Source: CALAGB01 sp963713965 (GTDB taxonomy: Bacteria > Chloroflexota > Chloroflexia > Thermomicrobiales > Thermomicrobiaceae). Taken from it: a stretch of 64,000 nt of DNA. Of this stretch, positions 1 through 10,031 are shown in pieces. The stretch spans positions 3,286,001 through 3,350,000 of the forward strand of contig OY970217.1 in assembly GCA_963713965.1 (NCBI GenBank). The letters are read 5' to 3'. The notes beneath the pieces were generated by a model. That model was not told the DNA's origin, made no database searches, and was given only the letters and a program-made list of their open reading frames with translations. Every line of letters begins with the position of its first letter. Positions within the stretch are counted from its first letter, which is position 1. A program made the position numbers and the translations under genes.

Positions 1-1
1 C

Positions 2-178
2 GTTATTGGCCGCGTGGATCGGGATCGAGGCCGTGCAATCGAAGCCAGCGGTGAGCTCCTCGACGCGGACGGTACACTGCTCGCATCGTCGAGCGGCGTC
101 TTCATGCGTGTCTCCGAAGAGCAGCAGCGCCAATGGGAAGCAACCTACCTCGGCAGGGACGATTCGGCGCAGAACTGA
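2..178 (+). CDS. C-terminal end of a hotdog-fold (PaaI-like) thioesterase, cut by the window edge
   Basis: An open frame runs in from the left edge and stops at TGA 176-178, giving 58 residues. It contains V-I-G-R-V-D-R-D-R-G-R, then GELLDADGTLLASSSGVFM. This matches the last strands of PaaI-type thioesterases, where a G-x-V-x-R-x-G-R segment is followed by a D-x-D-G-x-L-x-A strand. Such enzymes hydrolyse acyl-CoA thioesters. The catalytic Asp/Asn lies upstream of the window, so the assignment rests on the C-terminal pattern alone. It converges with the ispE operon. Confidence 0.55.
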   Translation, partial: VIGRVDRDRGRAIEASGELLDADGTLLASSSGVFMRVSEEQQRQWEATYLGRDDSAQN

Positions 179-236
179 CTGCCGTCCGGACGTAACAATC
201 AAGTTGTCGTAAATGAGGATTAGTCTGGGGCATTTG

Positions 237-1121
237 TCAAAGAAGTCGGCCCTTGTTGAGTTTGGGGCCGACCGACGTACATGCGACCGCCCGAAGACCA
301 GCTTCACACAGGTGAACGGCGAGATCGCGCGCGTCGTCCCATCGATCGAGAACGGTGAAAAGGCTTGGTCCGGCGCCGCAGGGCAGCACGAAAGGAGCGC
401 CGAGATCGAGCACGAGCTTTCGGGCACGGTCGATCTCCGCGATTTCGTAGAGCGAACGTGAGAACGCGTTGCTCGAGGAAATCAGACGGAGCTCCTGACC
501 ACGTTCGATCGATCCGGCCAGTCCCCGTGCGGATTCGCCGTCGGTGTAATCCGAAGGCGTGAGGCTGCCGTAGAGTCGGGTGGTCTTGTTCGTGATGTCG
601 ACGTCGGGTGTGATGATCACAAACCACAGTCGTGTTGGTGACGGGAGCGGCATCAGGTCCGTTCCGGTGCCAGTGGCCAGAGTAGTGCCGCCGCGCACGA
701 AGAAGGGCACATCGCTGCCCAGCTCCGCTGCTAATTCCTCCGCCGACTCGGGCTCGATCCGCGCGAGTTTCGCAAGCGCCGCGAGCAGCGTTCCTGCGTC
801 GGAGCTGCCACCTCCCAGGCCGGCCGCCAATGGGATGCGCTTCTCCACTCGTACTTCAGCCGCGAGCTGGAAGCCAAGTCTATCCTCAAACAATCGGATC
901 GCGCGCAGGCCGAGATCATGTTCAGTATCGACATCCGCGTCACTGGCGAACGAGAAATGATCCGCTGGTCGCAGCTCGATGACGTCAAACAGGCTGATCG
1001 CCTGAATGACCGTCACGATCTCGTGATAGCCGTCGTTGCGTCGTCCGGTGATTTCGAGTTCAAGATTGACCTTGGCGGGTGCGAAGAGCCTGATCGGTTG
1101 GACGAGTTGGATCTGCTTCAC
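237..1121 (-). CDS. ispE: 4-diphosphocytidyl-2-C-methyl-D-erythritol kinase
   Basis: GHMP kinase of the non-mevalonate isoprenoid pathway; it phosphorylates the 2-hydroxyl of CDP-methylerythritol using ATP. The N-terminal substrate segment RLFAPAKVNLELEITGRRNDGYHE and the glycine-rich ATP loop PLAAGLGGGSSDAG are clear, and the C-terminal region has PCGAGPSLF, a typical GHMP motif 3. I chose GTG at 1121-1119 as start because it overlaps the rsmA stop as GTGA, the same 4-base coupling seen between selD and rsmA, and because IspE proteins normally begin shortly before the APAK motif. A longer frame back to ATG 1163 would overlap rsmA by 46 bp and adds an unusual extension. Length of 294 residues is normal. 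Third gene of selD-rsmA-ispE. Confidence 0.94.
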   Translation of the reverse strand: MKQIQLVQPIRLFAPAKVNLELEITGRRNDGYHEIVTVIQAISLFDVIELRPADHFSFASDADVDTEHDLGLRAIRLFEDRLGFQLAAEVRVEKRIPLAAGLGGGSSDAGTLLAALAKLARIEPESAEELAAELGSDVPFFVRGGTTLATGTGTDLMPLPSPTRLWFVIITPDVDITNKTTRLYGSLTPSDYTDGESARGLAGSIERGQELRLISSSNAFSRSLYEIAEIDRARKLVLDLGAPFVLPCGAGPSLFTVLDRWDDARDLAVHLCEAGLRAVACTSVGPKLNKGRLL

Positions 1122-1975
1122 TGGTCTGTCCTGGGGTCGAATCCACCGAATAGCCTGAGCCAATCATCCACGCTCAACGTCTCGGCGCGCCGCTTCGGAT
1201 CGATACCGGCGTGTTCCAACGTTTCGGCGATCGTTGACTTGGCGACGTTCAACCCAGCCGCCATTGAATTCAACAGCTGCTTGCGTCGTTGTCCGAATCC
1301 TGCCCGCACCAGATCGAAGAAGCGAACACGTTCGGTGGCATCGAGCGGCGGTGTTTCGGAGACGTCGATCCGCAGCACTGCGGATTCGACCTTTGGCGCG
1401 GGTATGAAGGCGCCCGGACCAATGCGAAAGAGAATGCGAGGCTCGCCGAAGAACTGAACCGAAACGGACAAGATACTCATCTTCGGCGGTTTGGCGCAGA
1501 TGCGTTCGGCGACCTCTCGCTGCACCATCACGACGAGTCGACTCGGCCGTGATTCGCTCTCCAGCAGATGCGCGATGGCCGCCGCCGCGACTGAATATGG
1601 CAGGTTCGCCACCACGACATAGGGCTTTCCGCCGGTGATCTCGGTCAGATCCGCCCGCAGCACATCCATTTCGACAACGTCCGTATTCGGAAGTGAAAGG
1701 CCTCGCACATGTTCGGCGAGCCTGCCGTCCAGTTCTATCGCGATCACTCGCCCCGCTCTTTGAGAAAGCTCTCGTGTGAGCACGCCGAGTCCTGGACCAA
1801 TCTCGACGACGAGCTCGTCAGGTTGGAGAACCGCGGAATCGGCGATGCGCCGCACGATGGCGGCGTCATGCAAGAAATTCTGTCCGAGCGCCTTACTCGG
1901 TCGGATGCCGAGGTGGTCGAGCGTTGTCCGCCACGAGGATCGCGAGGTCGCATTGGGTTGATTGTCGAGAGTCAA
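1118..1975 (-). CDS. rsmA: 16S rRNA (adenine1518-N6/adenine1519-N6)-dimethyltransferase
   Basis: KsgA/RsmA dimethylates the two adjacent adenines in helix 45 of 16S rRNA during 30S maturation. Visible motifs are the N-terminal KALGQNFLHD, the SAM-binding loop VEIGPGLGVLT, the acidic end of strand beta2 (IAIELDG) and the catalytic NLPY. The C-terminal helical domain ends near DDWLRLF. The start is TTG at 1975-1973, which forms a TTGA overlap with the selD stop; ispE begins on its own stop codon (GTGA). All three genes are therefore probably translationally coupled. rsmA followed by ispE is a common gene pair in bacteria. Length of 285 residues is normal. Confidence 0.96.
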   Translation of the reverse strand: MTLDNQPNATSRSSWRTTLDHLGIRPSKALGQNFLHDAAIVRRIADSAVLQPDELVVEIGPGLGVLTRELSQRAGRVIAIELDGRLAEHVRGLSLPNTDVVEMDVLRADLTEITGGKPYVVVANLPYSVAAAAIAHLLESESRPSRLVVMVQREVAERICAKPPKMSILSVSVQFFGEPRILFRIGPGAFIPAPKVESAVLRIDVSETPPLDATERVRFFDLVRAGFGQRRKQLLNSMAAGLNVAKSTIAETLEHAGIDPKRRAETLSVDDWLRLFGGFDPRTDQ

Positions 1976-3028
1976 TCCGATGTCACGATCAAGCCAGAGC
2001 CGGTCTCGACCTCGCCGATCTGCCAGAGCGGTTCATCTGCAGCCGCGAAGGCTGACTCGAGATCAGCGGAGCGACCGGCAGCCACTGAGATGACCAATCC
2101 ACCCGAGGTCTCCGGATCGAAGAGGAGATCGAGCAGCGTTTGAGGAATGCCGGTCTCAATGGAGACGCTGGGGCTCTGCCGAGTCGTGTAGTAGGCAACG
2201 TTGCGACCCGCGCCGCCGGGCAGATAGCCGTCAGCCGCGTACTGTTCGGCGCCGTCTAGCAGTGGGACTTGAGAAGCGCGGATGCGGATGCGAACGCCAC
2301 TGCGCTCGACCATCTCGAAGGTATGTCCAACAAGTCCGTAACCGGTGATGTCGGTGGCGGCGTTGACACCGACCTCTCGCATCAATGCGGGACGCCGTAT
2401 TGCTCAGCCTCAGCATTGACTGAACAGCCTGCTCAACGTGCTCGACGCCAGCCGCTTGCGCTTTGAGCGCGGTCGTTATGACGCCGGTGCCGATTGGTTT
2501 GGTGAGATAGAGTTTGTCGCCGGGCTTAGCTCCAGCTTTGGTGAGAATGCGATCGGGATGGATCGTGCCGGTCACGACCAGGCCGTATTTTGGCTCGTCA
2601 TCCGTGACCGTATGACCTCCGGCGATGACAATGCCCGCCTCGGCGGCCTTGTCGGCGCCACCCTCGAAGATCTGGGCGATCACATGTTCCGGTAGATCCT
2701 CGGGGAACGCGGCTATGTTCAATGCCATGAGAACGTCGCCGCCCATGGCGAAGACGTCGCTCATTGAGTTGGCCGCCGCAATCGCACCGTACGTGTATGG
2801 ATCGTCGACGACCGGCGTGAAGAAGTCGACCGTCTGCACCAGCGCCTGTTCGTCACTCAGACGGTAGACGGCAGCGTCGTCGCTGGTCTGAAGCCCGACC
2901 AGCACGTTCGCGTCATGTCGTTGTGAGAGCGGTCGCAGCACCTGCGCCAGGGCCCCAGGGCCCATCTTGGATGCTCAGCCAGCGCAGCTCGCGAGCGTGG
3001 TGAGACGGATCTCGTCACGCGATTGCAT
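1972..3028 (-). CDS. selD: Selenide, water dikinase, probable selenoprotein (in-frame UGA) with one frameshift
   Basis: SelD makes selenophosphate from selenide and ATP for Sec-tRNA and selenouridine synthesis. From ATG 3028 (AGGAACGA upstream) the frame reads MQSRDEIRLTTLASCAG, then UGA at 2977-2975, then ASKMGPGALAQVL. UGA is codon 18 and Lys is residue 21, which matches the catalytic Cys17/Lys20 pair of the E. coli enzyme, so UGA most likely encodes selenocysteine. The PurM-like N domain (DDAAVYRL, NSMSDVFAMGG, IVIAGGHTV) is intact. Near 2386 the frame shifts: NTASR continues in another frame as LMREVGVNAATDITGYGLVGH through DPETSGGL to the end. The total length is 3n+1, consistent with one extra base. 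Whether this is a sequencing error or a real mutation cannot be told here. Confidence 0.88.
2950..2977 (-). promoter_or_regulatory. Possible bacterial SECIS hairpin directly after the selD UGA
   Basis: Eleven bases after the UGA (2977-2975) the mRNA can form GGGCC-CTGG-GGCCC (2963-2950), a five-pair GC stem with a four-base loop containing GG. Bacterial SECIS elements are short hairpins just 3' of the UGA with guanines in the apical loop that bind SelB. Spacing fits, but the element was judged by eye only. Confidence 0.45.
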
Positions 3029-3228
3029 CAAATCGTTCCTTCCAGCGACCCGCCATAGAGCAGGTCTCCAGATCTTATGGAACCCTGGAACCGACGTCAA
3101 ACTTCCCGCTCGGCACTGGCACGTACCGTGCTGCGTCGATTCTCACAAGCAGCACCTCAGATTCTTCCTTCGGTGCGGAGTGCTTGTTCAGTGCCGGAGA
3201 ACCAGATCGCTGCGAAAGGAAGGTCGAT

Positions 3229-3540
3229 ATGCGTGCGGTGATTACCGAGACCACCCTCAAAACCGGAGAGCAGAAGGCGTGGGATCATGCTTTCAAGGAG
3301 CGGTCCAAGGCGGCCGCCAACCAGCCTGGACTCGTCGGATTGTCCCTCCTAATCCCATTCGATGACGAACGGAAGCGACTCGTCGTGGGTCTGTGGGAGA
3401 GCGAAGACGACTGGCACCGCTGGCACGAGACCGATGCGTTCAAACTGACCAGAGAAAAGTTGGACGCGGCAACCGAATCCGAGGGCAAACCTCGCTGGCA
3501 CCAGGTGGCGACCGAACACTTCGCCTTTATCGGACAGTAA
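3229..3540 (+). CDS. Antibiotic biosynthesis monooxygenase (ABM)-domain protein
   Basis: A 103-residue protein of the dimeric alpha/beta-barrel ferredoxin-like type. The pattern MRAVITETTLKTGEQKAW, then a helix rich in Lys and Ala, GLVGLSLLIP, and LVVGLWESEDDWHRWHETDAF matches the ABM fold (strand, helix, strand, strand, helix). ABM proteins include quinol monooxygenases and haem-degrading enzymes, but many have no known substrate, so no reaction is assigned. ATG 3229 follows GGAAGG by a good distance and removes a 15-codon upstream extension that does not resemble the fold. Transcribed divergently from selD. Confidence 0.7.
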   Translation: MRAVITETTLKTGEQKAWDHAFKERSKAAANQPGLVGLSLLIPFDDERKRLVVGLWESEDDWHRWHETDAFKLTREKLDAATESEGKPRWHQVATEHFAFIGQ

Positions 3541-3693
3541 CCACTCTTCCTCCGCGAAACCGCAAGCTCGCTCGTGCCGCTTGGCGCCCGGCGAGCTCTT
3601 TCGCGTGCTCAGATTTCGCATCCGTGCGAAGATACGTGGCGTCTTTGCACGTGTCCGCGCGAAAGTCGCTCTCTCACCCCGTTTGGAGGATCG

Positions 3694-4521
3694 ATGCCTG
3701 GATTGGGAACTGACGAAATCATGGCACTGGCGTTGGAGATGGCAGAAATGCACCATCCTGCCGCTGATAGCGCCGTGTACGTCGAAGGCACCGAGCTCAA
3801 ACGGGTCATGTTCGGGATCGATATTGGTGCGGCGGAGCTGATGCTGGCGAAACAGCTTGGCTGTGACGGAGTCATCGGTCATCACCCGGTCGGGGGATCC
3901 GCCACGCTGAACTTCCCTGAGGTTCTGACGCGCCACGTCGAGCTTATGGTCGAGCACGGCGTGCCGACGCCGGCCGCCCGTGATGCGATTCAGTCGATGA
4001 TGACGCGTGCGATTCTGAGATCACAGGCACAGAACTTCGATCACGTTCCATCGGTGGCGCGACTGCTTGAGATGCCATTTCTAAACGTGCATCTGCCGTT
4101 GGACGAAGTGGGCCGGCGCATGATGGTCGAGGCCATTCACACGCATCTTGAAACGCTAGACGGCGATCCGCTGGTGCAGGACGCTATCGATGCTTTGAAT
4201 CAGATGCCTGAATTTGCCGAGGCTGAGACGCGCATCATGGTTCCGGTGGGCGCAGTCGATCGAAAGCTGGGCCGTATCGCGATTGTGCATGGCGCTGGAA
4301 CCAATGGCGGCTACCCGGTGGCCAAGGCGTACTTCGATGCTGGGATCAACACGGTCCTCTATATCCACGTGGCACCGGAAGAGGCGCAACGCCTGCGCAA
4401 TGAGTCCGCCGGTAACCTGATCGTCAGCGGTCACATCTCCAGCGACATGGTGGGTATCAACCCGTTCGTGGCCAAGCTCGAAGAAAGCGGCGTCGAAGTC
4501 ATCCGCATGAGCGGGCTGTAA
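3694..4521 (+). CDS. Nif3-like dinuclear metal-centre protein (DUF34)
   Basis: A 275-residue protein of the NIF3/YbgI family, which forms hexameric toroids with two metal ions per active site and has an unsettled function. The diagnostic GHHP motif (VIGHHPVGG) is present near residue 60; a second metal-binding region is suggested by NVHLPLDEVG and by the C-terminal VSGHISSDMVG. The middle part carries VGAVDRKLGRIAIVHGAG, as in family members. ATG 3694 sits 5 bases after GGAGG and is clearly the start. The gene stands alone between the ABM protein and a convergent aminotransferase. Confidence 0.85.
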   Translation: MPGLGTDEIMALALEMAEMHHPAADSAVYVEGTELKRVMFGIDIGAAELMLAKQLGCDGVIGHHPVGGSATLNFPEVLTRHVELMVEHGVPTPAARDAIQSMMTRAILRSQAQNFDHVPSVARLLEMPFLNVHLPLDEVGRRMMVEAIHTHLETLDGDPLVQDAIDALNQMPEFAEAETRIMVPVGAVDRKLGRIAIVHGAGTNGGYPVAKAYFDAGINTVLYIHVAPEEAQRLRNESAGNLIVSGHISSDMVGINPFVAKLEESGVEVIRMSGL

Positions 4522-4646
4522 GAGGTAGTTTGCAGCCCTCACCCCGGTGCGAACGTAGTGTCTAGTTTCCCTTCACCTGATATTGGGAGAAGGGGACAGG
4601 GGATGAAGGCCACCAACCGGTCAGTTTTCCTACATTGGTGCCCGTT

Positions 4647-5816
4647 TCAGGCCGAGAACGTTTTGCGAATCCGCTCGATGGACGACTCAATCAGACTGTC
4701 CGAGTTGGCGAAACTCAAGCGGATGTGATTGCTCGTCACATCGCCAAACGCGGCTCCTGGTGTCACTCCAACTCCTGCCTCATCGATCAGCCGTTTAGCG
4801 ACCGCACCACCGTCGAATCCGGTGCCCGAGACATCCGGCAAGGCATAGAAGGCGCCCTCCGGCAACGGGCATTGAAAGCCCGGCACGCTGTTGAGACCGG
4901 ACGCGATCAAATGACGCCGTCTGTCCCAGGCTTCGACCATCGAATCGATGAAGTCTTGCGGTCCTTCGAGTGCCGCCGCGGCACCCGCCTGCCCGAACGA
5001 ACTCGCACACGTGACCGAGTGGCTGTGGATCTTGGCCAGCTGGCGCATGATGTCGGACGGTCCCGCCACGTAACCCAGCCGCCAGCCGGTCATGGCATAG
5101 GCTTTCGAGAACCCGTTGACGGTGAGCGTGCGCTCCGCCATTCCCGGGAGTGAGCCAATGCTCAGGTGAACGTTGCCGTCGTAGTTGATCTTCTCGTAGA
5201 TCTCGTCGGAGATGACAATCATGTCATGCTCGATGGCGATCTCGGCGATGGCAGTGAGCTCTTCTCGCGTCAGCATGCGACCTGTCGGGTTGTTCGGCGT
5301 GTTCACGATGATAAGGCGGCTACTTGGCGTGAGATGCGGTTCGATTGCGTCTTTGCTGATGCGGTAGTTCTCGGCAGGATCAAGCGGAATGCGCACGGTA
5401 CCGGCGCCCGCCACACGAGCCATCGGTTCGTAGGAGACCCAACCCGGGTCGAACATCACGACGTCGTCACCGGATTCGACGAGCGCGAGGACCGATGAAA
5501 AGAGCGCCGATTTCGCGCCTGGAGTCACGATGATTGAGTTCACGTCAACGTCGATCTGGTTGTCGATCTTCAGCTTTTTGGCAATGGCAGTGCGAAGCTG
5601 CAGCGTACCAGCGCTGGCGACATAGTGCGTGTCTCCTGCTTGAAGCGCCTCGATGGCGGCTCGGCAGACGTGTTCCGGTGTTGGGAAGTCGGGCTCGCCA
5701 CCGCCCAGATCGATGACGTCCTTGCCCTGCTGGCGCAAGGTTCGAACGGCGTCGGAGACAGCAACGGTTGGCGACGGCTGCATCCCGAGCACGCGTCCCG
5801 CGAAATGACGATTCAC
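4647..5816 (-). CDS. Class I/II pyridoxal-phosphate aminotransferase (aspartate aminotransferase-like)
   Basis: A 389-residue fold-type I aminotransferase. Visible are DLGGGEPDFPTPEHV near the N-terminus, NNPTGRMLTREEL, the cofactor-binding SDEIYEKI and the PLP-lysine segment VNGFSKAYAMTGWRLGY, with the C-terminal arginine in NHIRLSFANS. The pattern fits the AspC/AspAT subfamily common in thermophiles and Chloroflexota; aspartate is the likely donor but other substrates are possible. The frame starts at GTG 5816-5814 after a run of G residues. The 5' end carries an exact 16-bp tandem duplication that repeats the GGGGGC and ATG/GTG region, so the true start could have shifted. It is convergent with the Nif3-like gene. 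Confidence 0.88.
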   Translation of the reverse strand: MNRHFAGRVLGMQPSPTVAVSDAVRTLRQQGKDVIDLGGGEPDFPTPEHVCRAAIEALQAGDTHYVASAGTLQLRTAIAKKLKIDNQIDVDVNSIIVTPGAKSALFSSVLALVESGDDVVMFDPGWVSYEPMARVAGAGTVRIPLDPAENYRISKDAIEPHLTPSSRLIIVNTPNNPTGRMLTREELTAIAEIAIEHDMIVISDEIYEKINYDGNVHLSIGSLPGMAERTLTVNGFSKAYAMTGWRLGYVAGPSDIMRQLAKIHSHSVTCASSFGQAGAAAALEGPQDFIDSMVEAWDRRRHLIASGLNSVPGFQCPLPEGAFYALPDVSGTGFDGGAVAKRLIDEAGVGVTPGAAFGDVTSNHIRLSFANSDSLIESSIERIRKTFSA

Positions 5817-5842
5817 TCATGCCCCCATTCACTCATGCCCCC
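5811..5842. repeat. Exact 16-bp tandem duplication at the aminotransferase start
   Basis: ATTCACTCATGCCCCC occurs twice head to tail at 5811-5826 and 5827-5842. On the minus strand each copy supplies GGGGGC followed by ATGAGTG, so the ribosome-binding region and potential start codons of the aminotransferase gene are duplicated, shifted by one reading frame. Confidence 0.9.
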
Positions 5843-6007
5843 TTGGTTACTGTACGTAGAATAGTCACGGTCGGAAGAAGCGCGTCTTGCGCATTCTCGC
5901 CGAAATTATGCACGATGATTCACCTATCCCGGACCAGGGACGACTGACCTCAGCTTGACGTGACCTCGATCGATCCGATCCTCAACGTGAATTTCCCGAA
6001 GAACCTC

Positions 6008-6036
6008 TTGCAACTTGTGCACGCCTTGGCTAAGAT
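6008..6036 (+). promoter_or_regulatory. Probable sigma-70-type promoter of groES-groEL
   Basis: TTGCAA (6008-6013) and TAAGAT (6031-6036) are separated by 17 bases. Transcription would begin around 6043, directly at the CIRCE element, as expected for an HrcA-controlled chaperonin operon. Confidence 0.65.
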
Positions 6037-6044
6037 ACGCAGTG

Positions 6045-6071
6045 TTAGCACTCTCGATCTGAGAGTGCTAA
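6045..6071 (+). promoter_or_regulatory. CIRCE operator (HrcA binding site)
   Basis: TTAGCACTC, nine bases, GAGTGCTAA: a perfect match to the CIRCE inverted repeat. It covers the predicted transcription start of groES-groEL, where HrcA represses the operon until heat or misfolded protein titrates GroEL. hrcA itself is not in the window. Confidence 0.97.
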
Positions 6072-6147
6072 CTTGAGCCAGTTAGGCAAGTGGACATGCA
6101 AGCAGCGGGATCCCCCCGTTGCGTGTATCGAGGGAGGTTCCGACAGG

Positions 6148-6453
6148 ATGGCATCCAGCAACGGCAATATCAGGCCGCTCAGCGATCGAGTGCTGGTCCG
6201 GCCGATGCAGCGGGAAGAGACGACCAAGAGTGGGATCGTTCTTCCTGACACGGCCAAAGAGAAACCACAGCGCGGCGAAGTGATCGCGGTCGGCGCTGGC
6301 AAGCTCAACGAGGACGGCAGCCGGCAGCCGATGGACGTCAAGGCTGGCGACACAGTCCTCTTCGCCAAATACGCGGGCACCGAGCTGAAGATGGATGAGG
6401 ACGAGTTCTTGATTCTGAGCGAGAAAGACATTCTCGCGATCGTCAACGAGTAG
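6148..6453 (+). CDS. groES: Co-chaperonin GroES
   Basis: Heptameric lid of the GroEL chamber. The protein shows IRPLSDRVLVRP at the N-terminus, the mobile-loop region KSGIVLPDTAKEKP that contacts GroEL, and the C-terminal KYAGTELKMDEDEFLILSE. At 101 residues it is normal. ATG 6148 follows GGGAGG (6131-6138) and starts close to the conserved segment; upstream in-frame codons would extend into the CIRCE leader. First gene of the CIRCE-controlled operon, with groEL 64 bp downstream. Confidence 0.97.
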   Translation: MASSNGNIRPLSDRVLVRPMQREETTKSGIVLPDTAKEKPQRGEVIAVGAGKLNEDGSRQPMDVKAGDTVLFAKYAGTELKMDEDEFLILSEKDILAIVNE

Positions 6454-6517
6454 TTTTTCGGATTAGTTGTAACAATTCTTGGCTGCTCGTGAGCACGCCA
6501 AGAGGAGGGTTGGAGAA

Positions 6518-8143
<1,626 letters not shown>

Positions 8144-8168
8144 TCCCTCGCCAAACGACGAAGGATCC

Positions 8169-8199
8169 AAAGGGCGCGGCCAAAACGGCCGCGCCCTTT
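8169..8199 (+). terminator. Rho-independent terminator of groES-groEL
   Basis: A perfect 13-bp stem, AAAGGGCGCGGCC (8169-8181) with GGCCGCGCCCTTT (8187-8199), and a five-base AAAAC loop, 26 bp after the groEL stop. Confidence 0.95.
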
Positions 8200-8482
8200 C
8201 CGTTTGTCTCGTCAACTTTGCCTCTCATGTTCACTCGAACCTCCTCGGAGTTCATGTTCATCGGCATTGAATCTGCGTTTCAGCTTGACTTAGCGAACGG
8301 CCGCGCTCTTCTTCGCCGCCTCACACCGATCCGCGGCGTGAGAGAAGGCTCCGACCAACACTCGATCACCGATCATGATTCGTATGTCGGACGCCCCACG
8401 CGACGAACTGACAGAATCGAATTCACTCAACGGATTGATACTCGCCACGGCTCGTGGCTCAAGAAACGAACAGGACTGCGCG

Positions 8483-8722
8483 ATGGAGAACGAATTCCAA
8501 CGACTGGCTGATATCGAGCGGGAGCCGCTTGACATCTCTGGGGCTGAACTCATCGACCTACTCGACGCCGGGCTGCAGCCGACCGAAATCGACCGTCTTC
8601 GCTTCACCCGATGGCGCTTTCGGACCAATCAGCTTCAGGGAGACGGCTGGCCTCACTTCGGCACCCGCCGGAAACCTTCCAAGACGCGCATGCGGTCCGC
8701 TGGACAGCGCGGGACAAGCTAA
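8483..8722 (+). CDS. Small hypothetical protein
   Basis: A 79-codon frame in the otherwise empty 650-bp stretch between the groEL terminator and the glycan block. The first 50 residues look protein-like (MENEFQRLADIE, DISGAELIDLLDAG, TEIDRLRFTRWRF) with amphipathic helices; the last 25 residues are basic and look less coded. No convincing ribosome binding site is seen (AGGAC lies close upstream). I do not recognise a family. It may be real or chance. Confidence 0.35.
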   Translation: MENEFQRLADIEREPLDISGAELIDLLDAGLQPTEIDRLRFTRWRFRTNQLQGDGWPHFGTRRKPSKTRMRSAGQRGTS

Positions 8723-8803
8723 TTTCCGACGCATCCTGAGCCAGACAAAAGATCTCACCTGACTCCTGGGCCCCGTGAATTCGGGCGTTCGACACGATCC
8801 TCG

Positions 8804-8809
8804 TATAAT
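8804..8809 (+). promoter_or_regulatory. -10 element upstream of the glycan block
   Basis: A consensus TATAAT at 8804-8809; no good -35 is visible at the right distance. It would start transcription near 8816 and favours the GTG at 8847 over the in-frame ATG at 8817 as translation start. Confidence 0.45.
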
Positions 8810-8846
8810 CTCCGAGATGAACCACCTTCGGGGACGAGGATCGTCG

Positions 8847-10031
8847 GTGCAACGATCGAAACGCATCCTGTACATCGGCACGTACGAGCGAGATTATCCG
8901 CGCAACGTCACCGTCATCGCGGCGATGCGACGCGCCGGGTATGACGTTCGCGAAATTCATCGTTCGGTGTGGGCAGCGGCCGGCGACAAATCCGCGATGA
9001 TCTCGTCACCAGCGAGACTTGCGAACCTTGGTTTGCGGTTGATCGTAGCCTATGTGTCGCTCATCCGGGATTTGATCCGGGCGCGGAACGACGCCGACTT
9101 GATCGCGTTCGGATACATTGGTCAGCTTGACGTGTTGGTCCTTGGTCCGGTTGCTCGCCTTATGGGCAAACCGATACTGTTCAACCCCCTCGTGACGCTG
9201 ACCGACACGCTGGTCGAAGACCGACAGACAGTGGCGCCGAACGGACCGCCAGCACGGATCATTCGGTTGATCGACCGGCTCTCCCTTGGACTTTCAACCA
9301 GCGTCTTAGCCGATACGGTCGAGAACCAACAATTCGTGACAACTATGTTCAAGTTGCCACGGTCCAAAGTGCGAGTCATTCCGGTCGGTGCCGATGACGA
9401 GGTGTTTCATCCACCACTCACTCCGACAGAAATCAATCGTAATGGAAGCCCGCTTCGCGTTCTCTTCTACGGCAACATGATCCCACTGCAGGGCGTCGAG
9501 ACGATCGTGAGAGCCGCGAATCTTCTGCGAGACGAGCCGGACGTCACATTCGACATCGTTGGAACCGGTCAAGTCTTCGAGTCGATTCGTTCTCTGGCGC
9601 GCAATCTGCACGTCGATAACATCACCTTCATTCCGCGGTGGCCTTACGAACAGCTTCCGCTCCAGATCTCGCGCTCAGACATCATCCTCGGCATCTTTGG
9701 CGACACTCCGAAAGCCGCGCGAGTCGTTCCGAACAAGGTCTATCAGGCGATGGCCATGGGCGCGTCAATCGTCACGAGAGATTCGCCTGCGTCCCGTGAG
9801 ATGCTGCATGACGGCGAATCGGCTCTCTTGATTTCTCCAGCCGATTCCGAATCCTTAGCGGCTGCCATTCGGCAACTGCGTGATCCGGCTCTGCGCCAAC
9901 GGCTTGGCCTGTCGGCACGTGACCGATACGTCAAAGCGGCGTCGCTCGAGGTACAGACTGTCCGCGTCGATCAGGTCATCACCCAACTCCTGGGCGAACG
10001 CGCTACCGTTCACGGTGAGGTGATGGCGTGA
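8847..10031 (+). CDS. Glycosyltransferase family 4 (GT-B fold)
   Basis: A 394-residue enzyme of the GT4 type. The N-terminal Rossmann half begins SKRILYIGTYERDYPRN; the C-terminal donor domain starts at LRVLFYGNMIPLQGVETIVRAA and carries RVVPNKVYQAMAMGASIVTRDS, the region holding the E-x7-E-like donor site (here with Asn-Lys in place of the first Glu context). The donor and acceptor are unknown. GTG 8847 is preceded by GAGGA at good spacing; ATG 8817 or GTG 8775 are longer alternatives. It overlaps the next gene by GTGA (10028-10031), so it leads an operon of envelope-glycan genes that runs to 14464. Confidence 0.85.
   Translation: MQRSKRILYIGTYERDYPRNVTVIAAMRRAGYDVREIHRSVWAAAGDKSAMISSPARLANLGLRLIVAYVSLIRDLIRARNDADLIAFGYIGQLDVLVLGPVARLMGKPILFNPLVTLTDTLVEDRQTVAPNGPPARIIRLIDRLSLGLSTSVLADTVENQQFVTTMFKLPRSKVRVIPVGADDEVFHPPLTPTEINRNGSPLRVLFYGNMIPLQGVETIVRAANLLRDEPDVTFDIVGTGQVFESIRSLARNLHVDNITFIPRWPYEQLPLQISRSDIILGIFGDTPKAARVVPNKVYQAMAMGASIVTRDSPASREMLHDGESALLISPADSESLAAAIRQLRDPALRQRLGLSARDRYVKAASLEVQTVRVDQVITQLLGERATVHGEVMA

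Noticed and set aside
2380..2392. Programmed ribosomal frameshift in selD
   Set aside because: The site lacks a slippery heptamer and three other genes show the same kind of single-base insertion, so an assembly error is the simpler explanation.
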